From: Harmonia axyridis
Taxonomy: Eukaryota; Arthropoda; Insecta; Coleoptera; Coccinellidae
DNA: 64,000 nt
Reading direction: 5' to 3'
Assembly: GCF_914767665.1 (NCBI RefSeq)
Contig: NC_059507.1
Location: 35,955,270-36,019,269, forward strand
Of this stretch, positions 1 through 13,604 are shown in pieces. Every line of letters begins with the position of its first letter. Positions within the stretch are counted from its first letter, which is position 1. The translations under genes and the position numbers were made by a program. The notes beneath the pieces were generated by a model. It saw nothing but the letters and a program-made list of their open reading frames with translations, had not been told where the DNA came from and did not search any database.

Positions 1-3000
1 TCCATAGAAACGACTCAAAAGCCCAATTTCATTGGTCTAACAAGGGAGGTGTGGGCAAAGTGCCGTGGGGAATAATATTTCCCACAGTATGCGCAATACA
101 TAGTTGCAATTGAGTAAACTATGCAGAAAACGCTACTTTTCATAGCAGTTGTAGGGAAATTACTATTTTCAAACGACACTATCAAAAATAGCGGTTGCAA
201 TTTAAAAAAATGTCAATGACATAGACAAAACATCAAAGACGTCATCACTGTGACTAAAACGTCAAAAGATGCGCATCTTGAAATCAAAGTGACGTGTTTG
301 CGGATTTTTTCAAAAAACTTTTCCCTTTTTAGAAACTTTACTTTATGTCCTCACTATATATTTTCAAATACTTGTTTTTTCTGAACGAAAACGAATCGGA
401 ACTATGTTCATAGGAAAAAAACGTATAGGATAAATGCATAATTTATCAAAGTTTGTCAAAGAACTTGTAGATCGCCCTGTATCATTAGATTGAGTTATTA
501 TATATTTATAAGGGATTAAATCTAGAGATATTTATTATAAAAGAGAAGATAAATAATAAGTTCAAATGGAAATAAGAATTTTCAATCCTCACATAAGTGA
601 CACTTATGAAAATTTTTTATCTTACTGTTTTATCAGCAAAAATTATTCACAAAGAAGATTTTCTAAGAGAATGCCACCCCCAACCGTTAAAAAGGGCGCG
701 AACACACGGGTACCCTTTGGCGCCAAAGATGCTGTAATGTATGTCAAGAGAGCACAAGGTGCAGGAAATCGGGTTTGAATTCCAAGAACCGGCAAGTGTG
801 TGATTCACCTCTACCTCTACTACCTTCAGTGGCACCGGCCAGTGTTTTTTCTCGAGAAAACGGCAAGAATCTCAGCTGTTGTTGGGACGCACCTTCATCT
901 ACCTGCAAGGAGACCGTTGAGATCTCCACCAGATGCACCTGGCATCACGCGCCAAAAATTGGCGGGAAAGATCTACTTTGCTGTCCGATCGGTCTCTACA
1001 AGTTTGTGTCAGGTTGAAACGTACCCAGACAATGAGGACATTGAACAGAATTGCGTCATTTTAGATGAATAAGCAAGCGATAGTTAGTAACTGTATGAGG
1101 TAATAAGTAGTCGAGCATACAGGTTTCGAATGTCTAGGTACTACCTGGATAAATCTGGGTATATTCGGTTTTTCCATACATTATTTCACAATAGGAATGG
1201 AATTATCAGACACCACCATTCTTCAAAGAAAATGTTGTTTAGATAAGATATCAAATCACAAGACTGGTAACCATAGTTGAACTCATTTTATGAAAAAACT
1301 AAATTCCCTGAATGTGATAAACTCCTGACTATAAGGTGTCTACTCTATGTTTCAATGTAGTTATATGTTTCATACAATTCATTTCTTAGATGTGAAACAG
1401 AGTTTTGCCTGAAATGGTGATATGTCATAGTAATAAAGTCTACAAAGAAAGCAATCACTTGAATTGTACAAACTCTAAAGTTATGAAAGGACATGATAAT
1501 TCAAACTTGATATACAGAATTCTGAGAAATAGCTAAACTAATAACTGAAATGAAAATAAAAATATTGCTCGAATTGCTCCTGCTGATTTAGTTATTTAAT
1601 TTATTAGATTTATTGGTGAATATAATTTTCCTTTGGTGTAGATATAATAACTTTCGAGAGATATGTGTATATCGAAAGATATAAGATTTTATATAGAATT
1701 CATATAATATTTTCAAGGATACTTCAATTCATTACTTGGACAAAGAGATTGAACGAAATTTTAAAGAAAATCTCATTTTGCTTTCTGATGAAGAAACTTA
1801 GAAGGTCAATATCTATACAACTCATTTCAGATGCTCAATTTGTTGACACCAAATTTCAGCCGAATAATTTCTCGGAACTATTATTCATTTTCGATATTCT
1901 TTTGGAATGATCTTGAACAAATTCTACATAAACGTTCGTGTCGTTGTTATACAACCTAATACCAAGTTTCAATTCGATCAAATAAGTAGGTATTTTTTTA
2001 AAAAGAATCGGATTTGGTGTATCATTGACGATCTCAAACTTTGCCAATCTTTTCTGATGGATTTCTTCCGAAAGTTTCGTCGTGAAAAGTTCCATGGTCA
2101 GCAGTTTCTCCAGATTTAGATATTATCGAAAACGAACGAGGATGCGATAGTAACGGCTGCAACATGCAATTATGTTTAATATTTCCTTTTAACGGATTAT
2201 ACAATGCGTATATATTCGAAACCAGCTGTCCTTCAACCCATTACATACCCAAAATATACAAAGCTCATTTTGGCAAAGCAAGATTTTACCTACTTATTCA
2301 AATATAAAGGTCGGAGATGACTATTCGGCCGTTATAAATTCTAAAGGGTAAGAACCACGCACAGGTTTCATACTCCTTTGGGATTCATATATTTATTTGT
2401 TGAAAAGGGTAAGAACCAAAACGCAAATCCTTTGAGATGCACAATAATATCCTGTGTTCTGGTATATGGCACATGCTATTCGTCAAAAGAAGATTCTTTC
2501 CACCTTTAGCCTAGCGTTTATGATAAATGTGGATCCGTTGCGGTCTGCAGATGGTACATGGGTGAAAATATGAGTTTTAACAGATGTTTCGCATCCTCTC
2601 GAGTGGTTCATTACTAGTGGCTGATATTGGGTTGGAACCATATCAGGTTTGCAGTTTTTTTATCTGAATAGTGTCAGTTGCACCTCTTCAGATTTTGTGT
2701 TTATAGCGTCAAACGTTCACGTATTGGTGAGGTTAGGTAGAAACTTTGAATTGCCAACCATCCGTAAATAAAACCACTGAATTTCTTTTGTCTTTCTTAT
2801 GGATTTTGAAATTACGCCAATCTCTCAACCTTTTTTTAGATGCATTGGCAGGTTTCTTAAGATTTGATTCTGTTGAAACTGATTCAGTAAAGTTTTCTCT
2901 CTCAGTTGCCACAAAATTAGTACATATATGATAATAGAACAAGATGAATATGAAAATAAAACTGAATATATCAGTGAAAAATATCAAATGTTTATCGCAT

Positions 3001-6000
3001 TACCAGAACCAAAGAAAATTTGAGCTAAATGAATACCAAGGAAAATTATTCAATATTTCCAGATCCAATCTCAAAATTTATTTCGTATTTGCGAGATAAT
3101 AACTCAAATGTTCATTTCTAATTTCAGGAGAAACATATTTCCAAATTCTCCTATTCAGATAAACTAATCGACAAAAAAACCATTATTGCATTATTGGATG
3201 TAATATTAATTTTTATAATCAAAATTTGACAATGGAAATGTATACCTATACATGAAAATAATGAAAGAATTTTATTATGGAACTCCACAGATCAGTGACA
3301 AATAATTACTGAATATAGATAAACGAGGTGGTAACATTGAAGAAGGGAAAAAATACTATTTCTGAAAATTGCTAGATAGAACAATTTCACTTAGGAGAAA
3401 ATTGACGACACTGAATTTCTTGAATTAACAGGGTCATTGATATCTATGTTTATATTCATTTTATAGATTGCTTGGTTTGTTTACATGAATGAATAAACAT
3501 ATTCCATGACATTTGCAGTGTTAGGTTTCGAAATGGAAAACTCGGCTCAACTTTTATAGAATTAGTAATTTTATAAAATTGCATATTATTTTCTCCTATT
3601 TCATGAAAAGTTTGAGTTATCGGAAAGAAGCTATGGGCGAATTTTTTCGGTTAGAATATCTACTGCTTTCAAATAATGAAATTAAAATCATATTTCAAAC
3701 TCTTATTATCGTAATAATAGTTTTATCACAAAATACAATAGCCAAGTCTTCAATCCTTCAATGTCAAACCAAGGTCGCGTCGATCAGAGAATCTTCCTCA
3801 AATATTTTTATATCAAAGAAGAAAAAGCTTCCAAACTTGCTAGACTCAGACTGGAGGCATCAAATTTAAAATTTCGGCAGTGAACCACAACCGACGGAAC
3901 TAACGTAAGACAGAGACGGACTATAATGAAATTAACATAAAAGTTCAATATCCTTCACTTCCGTACTCTTGACTAAGTTGAAAACCTCAGTTATGACTCT
4001 CGTATGATTTCTTAGAATCCACAACACAATATCCTCGTTTACCAAACAACTCACCCGTATTCTTCTATTTTAAGAAGTTATCCATATTTCATAGAATTTG
4101 TATTGGTAAGTATACCACAGAAATAAGAACAGATGATGTTAATTCAACATTATTCATAAACTGCAAGAAATATTTAATTTATGAAGAGATTGGGGACAAC
4201 AGATTTGAAATGGTTATAAATGAACAGTTTCTAGAAGAACTAGGATATTAATATGATATAACAATTATTTATAAAAATGAAAAAAAATCGAATGAACTTC
4301 AGGGTAAAATCAATTATATCATGTCCGTTCAGCTGTATATTACAAGATAACTCTCGAAAGGATTATGCAAAAAATTTCAGGATAGGTTCAGGGTCCAAAT
4401 ATTTTGGTTTAGCTAGTTAATGAGCAAAATCCGTTCAATGATCCTGGAGTCATGTCTATGTGAAATATATTTCTTTCGATAATGTAAAAAATAAGCATCC
4501 GATTGAACTGAAATTCAAAAATCTTTTGCAAAATAGTGGAACGAATTCTCGTGCCCAAATAGGGAAATGTTTTCGAATTTATTCGTCGAATTTCATAAAA
4601 ATAATTTTTAATTCTGTATCTAATTTTATTTTTATTGATCCTATACTTTTGTTATTTATTTCTTGGATTATATATCTCATTTATTATCGTTCGTAGTTTG
4701 AATAGGTACAATCAGAGAATTGTTTATTGAATCACAAATAGCTTTTGTTCCCAGGTTGATTATTAACAATCCACTAGAGGTAAGTTTATCAGTGCAGATA
4801 CAATAGTTTCCCTTTCTTCCTTCAGCATTCAAGGAGTCACACTTGGCTGACTCCTAACAACACCCCAAGTTCATTCACAATTAATAGATTCAGTTCTTTT
4901 TTCACTTGAGTAAGTCCGCAAGGTCAAACCCACAATATCTCCACAATTATTGTTGTCTGGCAATGTCCACCATAAATTTCAATATCGTTTGGAAGTAACA
5001 CCAATGAAAAAATGGTTATTCAATAATAATCATTGTCAGTGAATATAATGGGGATCACAAACTCCAGTCTGGTCAACGTAATAGATTTAAAATTGAGGTA
5101 TCATTCCACGAGATACGTCACAGTACTTGTGCCCCCACAAACTAGTGTGGCGTCTTTTACAAAGTTGTCATTATATCATCATCTACAAAGTTACACATTC
5201 ATTAGTACAGAAAGGGAGACATGATTATAAGCCAGATTGTCTGTTATTTCTTGAACGAAGAGTCAATTTCATTGTCTTGGGAATAACGAGTTGAGAACAT
5301 TGTAACTGATACGAATCTGTGTTTTTTTAATCTGTCCGACTTGCTAATGTAACGGATAAAAACAGGTTAATGGTGGGAAAATGATATCGGATATAGAAAA
5401 AATTGAATTATGGTCGTTGGTCACGATTTGAAATCAGTCGGATGTGATTGCTTTGGGAATTAAATATTTCCGGCAGTTTATGATGCATCTTGAATTAATA
5501 TTAGCCGATGCTCTCATCGATGCAGAGAATAAATAATTTTCTGTACTCGCACCAAGTCGATAAAATATGGAATAATTAATATATTGGATTTTGTATTGCC
5601 AATGAAATTTAGTGTGTCCAAACGCTAAAAATGTTTCAAGATTTGTTGGAAGGGACGAAAATTAGAACAAATTTTCAATTGTCAAGGTGGATAATAACAA
5701 TGCCACGGTATTTTATGTGTTAAGAAAAGAGGAAATGTTGAAGTCGAGAACAATAATAAGTACTAGTAATATTTAAACTGAAATTATATTGCTGGGTAAT
5801 TTGAATTACCTTACACAACATGCCCACCGATTAAAATTTGGCATTCCCTCCAAAAATTGCCCGCTTTTGAAACTTGAACGTCATAAAAAGTTTAACAATT
5901 TTGCTTGAGTGAAAATTTTTTTTTTGAGATTCTATTATTCCCTGTATTATTTTGAACTTTGAAGACGATGTAATAAATTAGAATGAAAATACATAATTTC

Positions 6001-7015
6001 ATCTTTCAGGGACCAATCTCCGATACTATTCGACATGTTGGTAAACATTGCACACTTATCTAGACAGAGCGGACATGATGAAAGCTCTTAATGATTCATA
6101 GCTCTATATTTCGAAAAATTACTTCGCTATCATTATATTTCACTACCTAATATTTGTTTCAAGTTGGATAACTATTAAAAGATGTTACGATAATTGATGA
6201 TGATTGTTGAATATGAACACGATAAATGAGTTATTTACTTGATGACAATACTAAATGGGCGTCATATTCTGATAAGTTTAAAATAATAGCTAGAGAGTAT
6301 ACACGAAAAACCTTTCTAAATTTCTACAGAGTGACTCATATCAAAATTGTACAGGGTCGACTTTGAGGAATCGTATAGTTTTTGTTCTTAGATTGACACA
6401 ATTGTCTTCTAAACTCGCGCCTAGCTTGAATGTCATCTATCAATTAGTGAGCTGAAAAATACCAACTTTGTGGATAGAAAACTCGTAAATTCTTAACCAT
6501 TTCAACAAATTTCTGTCCAAAAATTATTATAAAGAATATTACTCCAAATTACTTTTTCTTTGGCGAAAACTCAAATTATTACCTCAAGGTAACCGTTTTC
6601 AGTCAACAGAAAAAGTGAGAGATAATTTGTGGTTACTATTATGGTTGAATTTTGAAGGTGAAACAAAAAAATTTGGATTTATAAAACAAATTTGTGCTTC
6701 ATTGTCCAATTCTACTGACATAAAATATGAACTGGCATTATGGTTAGCTGATGCAGAAAATTAGGAAAGGTGAATCGCATTAGAAACCTTTTTTGTATTT
6801 CACATTTCACAACAATAGAATTTTCCAAAAGTAAAACTACATCGCCTGTAACTTTTTTCATAAATTCTAGCAGGAACTGTTGATGTAATTTATCCAATAT
6901 TTCTTAGGGAATCTAATTCATCAAATTTGGTACAAATTTTAAGTTGAGGAAAAAATTTTTGTGAATTACGACAATAAAACTAAGAAAGCATTGATCGAAC
7001 CAAGCCAAAATAAGT
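1..7015. other. AT-rich stretch with no recognised gene
   Basis: I recognise no conserved protein, RNA gene or complete mobile element here. Open frames are short (96 codons or fewer) and overlap on both strands, as expected by chance. Two local features stand out. One is a GC-richer segment at about 660-1020 with overlapping frames on both strands but no recognisable domain. The other is a scattered CCCTGTA/ACAGGGT motif near 475 and 6350, which also occurs at the edges of other repeats in this window. An exon of a weakly conserved gene could be missed here. Confidence 0.5.
660..1020. other. GC-richer segment, possible exon or old repeat
   Basis: Base composition rises sharply above the flanks. 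Overlapping frames are open on both strands (plus 800-1072; minus 647-938), but none matches a family I know. It could be a non-coding first exon, a promoter-proximal segment or part of an old repeat. The sequence alone does not decide. Confidence 0.2.
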
Positions 7016-7393
7016 CTAAAGTGAGTACTGACCTGTTATACGTTTGTTGCCTTTTCCACATAGCATTTTCCTCTTTCTATTCGCCAAAGGTTTCTGCAGG
7101 GAGTTTTCACTGGGTTTTTTCACAATATTAGGATTAACATTCTCCGTTTCTTCCTCTTCCATCCTATCGATATCGATGCCAAACCTCTCCATAAATCTAA
7201 TCTTGTCCATCTCCACCTGTTCCTGCAACATCCTCAAGGTGTCATCTGGATCACATTTCCCAAACAGGCACTTGCTGATTTTTAACACACTTTCTTCCGA
7301 AGCCCTCGTCGTGTTCACTTCTTTCAAAGCCATCATCACCAAAGCAGGCTTTCTGGCCGCTTGAATTTCGATGATTTTTTTGAGTTTATACAT
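7016..7393 (-). CDS. putative CDK inhibitor, p21/p27/Dacapo-like
   Basis: A 125-codon frame starts at ATG 7393-7391, with an AACA context before the start codon. Residues about 43-75 resemble a CDI domain: a K-C-L-F-G motif (cyclin-binding [RK]-x-L-F-G type), an acidic DPDD segment, then an amphipathic charged stretch ending R-F-G-I-D-I-D, at the place where vertebrate p27 has W-N-F-D-F. A basic N-R-K-R-K patch near the C-terminus would serve as a nuclear signal. Proteins of this family bind cyclin-CDK complexes in the nucleus and block S-phase entry. The frame ends at a stop directly after K-R-I-T-G-Q-Y-S-L. However, a good donor (CAG/GTCAGT, GT at 7031-7030) interrupts it just after K-R-I-T, where a PCNA-binding tail would begin, so the true C-terminus may lie in another exon that I could not identify. 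The family call rests on short motifs. Confidence 0.5.
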   Translation of the reverse strand: MYKLKKIIEIQAARKPALVMMALKEVNTTRASEESVLKISKCLFGKCDPDDTLRMLQEQVEMDKIRFMERFGIDIDRMEEEETENVNPNIVKKPSENSLQKPLANRKRKMLCGKGNKRITGQYSL

Positions 7394-8879
7394 TGTTATT
7401 TTTTAAGGGATGAAAATTTAGATGAGGAGTTATTCGAGCGAAGGATCGAGATGAAATGAATGGATTGCAATAGGAGAGCGGTTGGAAAGGTAACAGTCCC
7501 CCCTCTATTTGGTATAACGTGCACGGTACCCAATAGCGAGAGTTGCATTTGGTACGGAACCACACCTCTACATGAATCAGAGTAGCGAGAAGAGGTTTGG
7601 GTACCTTTGCACAGAGGGCGGAAGCACTTAAGTTTTTTTCTGATACCCGTATCGTGTTTTTGAAGGAAGATTACATTTAGACCCATTTCGAACAAATGGG
7701 TCTAGTTTTGGCATTACTCATAAAGGAAATTGATAAGTGATAGTGAGGACTGGAGTAAATATTGGTGATATGGTTTAATGAGGATTGTGCAGACGTTTTA
7801 AGTTCGAAAACGTTTTAAGTACATACTTTCGTTTATTTTTAGGATGATTATTGAATGTTTACTATCTTACTGTAGAGATAGCATTTCAGTAACTGTTGGT
7901 GATAAGACTTCGTATTTGGAAGAGCAAACACTATACATACTCAATGTACTCAAGTTCTACAGAGTGTCCCAAATTCGATGTTCACTGAAAGCTCCTAGAG
8001 AACTATAAGACTTTCAGATACCCTGTGCACACTGAAGAACTGAAGAAAAATTGGAATTATTTCTTTCTATTTCCGAGATAATTTCAATTCCTATTGAAAA
8101 ATCTTATAATAAGTAAATCGCTATAAATAAAAGTTTGGAAATTAATTGATCTCATATTAATAAAGTTAAGGCTTTAATAGAGAAGATTTTTCCTTATCAC
8201 CAACGTTTTACTAAAATCATTTTTATTTTCATGTGTAATAAACTTTACCAAAAATATCTTTGTTTCTAATTTGAATCCTATTCTTATAAAGATTGTTGAA
8301 AAAAATAAAACTCAGACCACTGAAAACTCTAAACGAAGACTATATTTATCAGCTAACAGAGACGAATTAGCCCAATCAATTACGTTGCAGTTTTTTATAA
8401 AATTTCAACTGGTATGACACAAATTCTCTTATTGTGCAATGTCAAATACAATGATGTTGTCAAGAACTCTGTTATAGAAACAAACGAGTTTTTGAGTAGG
8501 TTGGAAATTACCCACTTTAATTTCATCAATTGCATGCAACACAGGACCGTGCTCAGGAGCGCCAACAACTGGTAGAGTAGCAATAAGAGTTTATATCAAG
8601 GCATTCCTATTGGGATTTGAATGTCTTTCAGTTATTTTTTTATCAACACATTTGAAATCAAAATCGCATCGAAGTGGTTCTTTGAAACCCGTAACTCGAG
8701 AACGAATCAAGATATCTATGATCTGATTTTTGATATCTCATTATTTCGAAAGAAGAGATTGGCAGTCCTTGACGATTTCTTTTTTAAGTTTTATAGTTCT
8801 CGTGATACTTCGAGTGAGATTCGAATTTGGAATACTCTGCACACCAGTAGAAATAAACTGCAAGTCCTAAAAATGTTAC
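7394..8879. other. upstream region of the CDK-inhibitor candidate; no gene seen
   Basis: 7394-7700 is GC-richer and would hold the 5' leader or promoter of the minus-strand frame. The remainder is AT-rich. The frames at 7396-7695, 8395-8583 and 8621-8956 match nothing I recognise, and the last runs into the foldback at 8880. Confidence 0.4.
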
Positions 8880-9165
8880 TCAGGGTCAAAGGTCAATATA
8901 TAAGGTTATTTGGATTTTTCTCGAAATTACATCAGATCTTGAATATGCCATTCTAAAAATTGAAGGCCTTTCAATTTTTAGAACGTCCTTCAGTCCTTCA
9001 ACTTTTAGAATGGCGATCGATATCTTAGCAATTGTAATTGTTAATAAAAAAAATATAATGAACATTCATGTAGATAATTTTACGATCTGCAATTTGGTAT
9101 AAAACTTCTTTTTTGAGAAAAATCCAAAAATTCAAAAATTTTGGCCTTCGACCTTGAATAACTTT
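8880..9165. repeat. imperfect foldback element
   Basis: Outer arms are inverted relatives of each other. A GGTCAAAGGTC...TTTGGATTTTTCTC block at about 8884-8923 reappears inverted at about 9112-9160. Between them lies a tight snap-back: 8947-8966 pairs with 8995-9014 (20 bp, one mismatch), and the left arm also pairs with the adjacent copy at 8967-8983. Similarity between the arms may extend farther out. It resembles a non-autonomous foldback or MITE relic. Confidence 0.5.
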
Positions 9166-10407
9166 TATAGCACGTATGGTATCTATTGGTACTTTCGGCA
9201 CTGTATTGCTACTGATCTACACAAGGTCTCTAGCAAAATTCAGCTCTGTCGGAGTTGTTGTTATTTGAAATGTCTATTTTGACTTGACTAAAATTTGGGA
9301 TGAACGTCATGTAATATTATCACAAAATACTAGCAACTAGGAACAGATGGGTCACGTAAGATGATAAATGAGTGGAAAAACTATTGCAGTGAAATCTGAC
9401 GAATAGATTCTGAGATATCGAAATTTTTCAGAAAAAGAAAAATTAGATCTAAACCAACCTGATAGTGCTTAGGATTTTCGAAGTTTTTAATACTATGTCG
9501 TTATTTTTCAGTTTCGTGAAAATTGTTAAAAAATCTTACTGAAACTGCTGGTTTTCATCGCAAAATAGCGACGTTTTCACGTTCACCCTAAGTATGGAGA
9601 TTACCGGATGTTAAAAACTTAAGGAAATCGATTCACACTTCAAACACTCAATTCCGGGTAGGTAATTTCTTAACCGATACCGTTCCACTTTGCTAACATA
9701 TCGCACCAAGAACATCTGGCCGATATTCCTGAAATTTCCATCTGCCAAGGAACCCACCAGAAAACACCTTTTCCAAATATGGTCCCCCGCACTTGCCGGG
9801 TCTACATCCCACAGACCGTGTCTGTAACGCTTTTTAAGAATTAGATTTAAATCAAAGACTCGAGCAATAATTACCTAGCATCTGCACAGTCTGACCTTTT
9901 CATGCTATTTCATGGTGGGTTGTTTCCTTCCACTCAGATAGTTTTCTACCAAGGCGGCTGGCTCGGTCAACCGCTAAAAGCAGGTGAAAATAGTAAGACT
10001 TGTTAGCCACGAACAAATGTTGCCACGATTTGCAAGCCAGCCATGAAAATTGGTCACTGACGAAAACAACTGGCAATTTCCTTGATTGGATTGTGATTTC
10101 TAGAAGATAAGAGGCGATGGATGGGAAACGATTCGTTAGAATCTGATTTAATCACCTACAGGCAGTTAGGGTGCACCCTTTAAGGTCGATGAAGGTCATT
10201 TTTGCGTTCGCTGAATAAGGAATTGCATTGAATAAATTTTCGAAAATTCCGTAATTTTCTGTATTTTTTATAAACAAGGCAACGTTGCATTTTTTCGGGA
10301 AAAAGCTCTTTATGCTCAGCTAATGAGTGCAGCAAGAATCGTTTGAAAATTGATGAATCAGAGAATGTGGAAAAATCTGGAAAAACAACACTTGATCAGA
10401 TCCATTC
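9166..10407. other. no gene seen
   Basis: Low-complexity AT-rich DNA with a slightly GC-richer patch around 9690-10050. No frame, RNA or repeat edge could be supported. Confidence 0.4.
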
Positions 10408-11602
10408 GGCCAATTGAAAAGTTCCCGGTCTGATTGCACAGATGGCGGTGCTAGTGTTGAATCCATATGATTTTTAGTTAGTACCAAACTTCAAACGATA
10501 CGTGTCAAATTTTGACAGCAGTCCGAGCATTATTTTGTGAGATATTGCGTTGTGAGTGTAGCTACTTTTTTATTTGAAAAAAGATGGAAAATAGAAGAAT
10601 TTCGTGTACTGATAAAATATTGATTTTTGGAGGGAAAAATACAGCAAAATCTTGGCTTGATGAAGAGTTTCCTGGGTCTTCACCAGTAAAATCAACCATC
10701 ATTGATTGGTATGCTAAGTTTAAACGTGGAGAAATGAGCACCGAAGACGGCGAACGCAGTGGACGCCAAAAAAAGAGGCTGTCACCGAAGAAAAAATCAA
10801 AAAGTGCACAAAAAAAATTTGAATGATCATAAAATAGAGTTGATCGAAATAGCAGACATGAAGATAACATCTGAACGTGTACATCATATCATTCACGAAT
10901 ATTTGTCCAAAAGCAACAACGTGTTAATGATTCTGATCAGTGTTTGAAGCTGTTTAAGTGCAATAAACCTGAATTTTTGAGTCGATATGTGACAATAGAT
11001 GAAACATGGCTCCATCATTTCATTCCGGAGTCCAACAGTCAGCTGAATGGACTGCACACTATGAACCGAATCCAAAGCGAGGAAAAACACAACAATCAGC
11101 TGGCAAGGTTATGGCATCTGTATTCTGGTATGTGCAAGGTGTAATATTCATTGATTACCTCCAAAAGGGCCAGACCATCAACAGCGATTATTATATGGCG
11201 TTATTGGATCGTTTAAAGGATTAAATCGTTAAAAAACGGCCCCATTTGAAGAATAAAAAGGTGCTGTTAAATCAAAACAATGTGCCATGTCACAAATCAA
11301 TGAAAACAATGTCAAAATTGCATGAATTGGGCTTCGAATTGCATCTGCACCCACCGTATTCGCCAGATCTGATCCCCAGCGACTTTTTCCTGTTCTCAGA
11401 CCTCAAGAGAATGGTCGCGCCAATGAAGAAGTAATCGCCGAAACTGAGGCTTATTCTGAAGCGAAAGACAAATCGTACTACAAAAATAGTATTGAAAGGT
11501 TGGTAGATCGCTATAATCGCTGTATCGCCTTCGAAGGTAACTAGGTATTTTGCCAAAAAAAATGTGTTTTAATGTGGTAGACCGGGGAGTTTTCATTTGG
11601 CC
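10408..11602 (+). mobile_element. mariner (DD34D) element, inactive, about 1.2 kb
   Basis: Terminal inverted repeats are visible: 10408-10430 starts GGCCAATTGAAAAG, and 11580-11602 read in reverse starts GGCCAAATGAAAAC. They match at 20 of 23 positions. A single decayed mariner transposase gene fills the interior. I see no clean TA duplication at the edges, so the ends may be off by a few bases. Confidence 0.85.
10584..11544 (+). pseudogene. mariner transposase pseudogene
   Basis: Fragments in successive frames read as one mariner transposase: an N-terminal helix-turn-helix part from ATG 10584, T-I-D-E-T-W-L-H-H (first catalytic Asp) at about 11000, an A-G-K-V-M-A-S-V-F-W block at about 11100, P-C-H-K-S at about 11290 and P-P-Y-S-P-D-L...P-S-D-F-F-L-F at about 11355-11395. 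The spacing to the last Asp gives DD34D. Breaks are a frameshift near 10790, a loss of about 50 bases near 10905, a frameshift near 11025, an in-frame TAA at about 11222 and a further frame change near 11430. The second catalytic Asp (normally Q-D-N) is Asn (Q-N-N), and the F-W-D block is F-W-Y. It cannot be active. Confidence 0.9.
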
Positions 11603-13604
11603 TGTTAATATGCGTTCAAATTAATGCTCAATTTCCTTTTCTTTACCGATGGGTGTGGCATCCTCTGCTTCTAAAGAATGCTATTTTCGATCTTGTAACA
11701 CTTTCATTTTCGGAAAAATTCTAAATGACGTATGATCAACGCACTCCGTATATTTCAGTAAGATGTAATTCCCATTTTTCTATCAACTTGAATATCCTAA
11801 CCAAATTTCTTTAAAATTCTACAAGTAGAACGCGAGCTCTGAAGATGTAAAGATATTACATATAAGAATTTGTTGACACACAAACCGACAGATAGTCCAG
11901 CTTAGATCAGTTGTTCAGAATGGTCTGAAAGAGACCGAGCGGACATTCAGACATCAAACGTATGTCCTCTTTTCGAAAGTTATGTTTGCCATTTAAAACC
12001 AAACTAGACTAATGATTCCTTATTGATGAATTTAACCTAATTGTTCGAGACCATTTCCGGTTCAAATTTGAGAATTGCAGATGCATTCCAGTCTCCTTAA
12101 ACAATTCCTAACATAACTCAGCAAATATTATGGAATGTGGGTCAACTGTTTACAATCGACATATGTCAACATTACCAACCTAAGGAATGAATATGTGCAT
12201 AGTAGACGTATTTTTAAATGAGTTTCATTATTTCGACTAGCTAATTCTAAATACTTTGGTTCGGTAAGAATTTTGTGTGAAATGCAAGTGTAATGAGGTT
12301 GTCAATGAATAGCATTGATAAACCGAAAAAGGTATTGGAAAAATGGTAAGTATTTACCGGACGAGTGCGCCGCCCATGTTACGTAAAAAATATGGGGAAA
12401 GTGTGGGCTGTGACAATAAATTTCGGGTTTTTGAATTAAGAAAGGGATATTCTGATACCTACATTGGTATTTGATGTGTAGGATGATTCTACCTGATTGC
12501 TTGAAGGAGTCTACAGATTTTCTATTCGAACAACTGTCCTAATTTGGCAAATTCATGGATTTAACAACACCATACTTTATAGTTTATAGGTTTTAAAGTT
12601 TTCAATATGGTATATTTTGATGCAGTAATTTAGATAATATTGAATGCTACCGGATTCCTCATGGGATATTATCTCGAGTTCATTCATGATGAACAAAGCT
12701 GTCAAAGATAAATTCGAAAAGTATCTAGTTACAAGATAAATTACTTTGTGAAAGAGTATCTGGATGTTACTTTGGGTATCTAGTTACTTTCAGCCGAAAA
12801 ATTAAAGGAACTATTATACAGAACCTAACTCAAGTACTTCAAAATACATAACTGAGTTACTATGTATAGGGTAATGAAGATCCATGTTTTAAATAAATCC
12901 TTCTTTGATGATTTAGTGCCGATATACATAATGTTAGTGGATAAGTGCGACAAAATTAAGGCGTTGGTTCTGCATGACAAAATAATTACTATATAATTTG
13001 TATTCCAAGATACAGGGTGGTAGTTTTTCTTGAATATTGACAATTTTTTATTGATTTGAAATCGGTCAATATATTCAATTGAAACGTGATGGGTTTCAAG
13101 AGGTTGTTATTGTGCATTTATTAACATGCTTTTAAGTTCATCATTGGCGTGCAAACGGGTAATGATTTATTTTTTCTGTAGAATATTCAGATATTTCAAA
13201 ATGAAAATCATTTTTGAATTCCTTGTTCAATTCATGACAAACCATCTGTCATGCCTTATTCGAATGGATCGCGGTTCTTATGCAAAAAAATAGTTATATA
13301 CTTAGCTGTTCTTTTTCATTTTAAAGTTAGGATGTTCTATTTTTTTTCGCAAAAAAGAGTTCCTCATGCGAAAAAAAAGACATGGTAGATTTTCATCATA
13401 AAGTGAACGAACAATTGAAAAAAAATTGAAATATCTCAGTGGCGTACTACATTTTTCTTTCAGTCAGTTTTTGAGAAGAACTGTTACATCGCGCATTTCG
13501 AAATACAAAGCATTCAGGAACAAAAGTTATATAGAAAACTGTCAATATTTTTTATGCAGTAGCACCCTCTGAAGTTTGTCGCAATTATTCATTAACATCT
13601 TGTA
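11603..13604. other. no gene seen
   Basis: AT-rich DNA without recognisable coding sequence. A TACAGGGTGG motif occurs near 13012, of the type found at the edges of other repeats in this window. Confidence 0.45.

Noticed and set aside
10584..11434. Mariner transposase read as a SETMAR-like host gene
   Set aside because: No SET domain is present. Terminal repeats flank it, and the frame is broken with a catalytic Asp lost.
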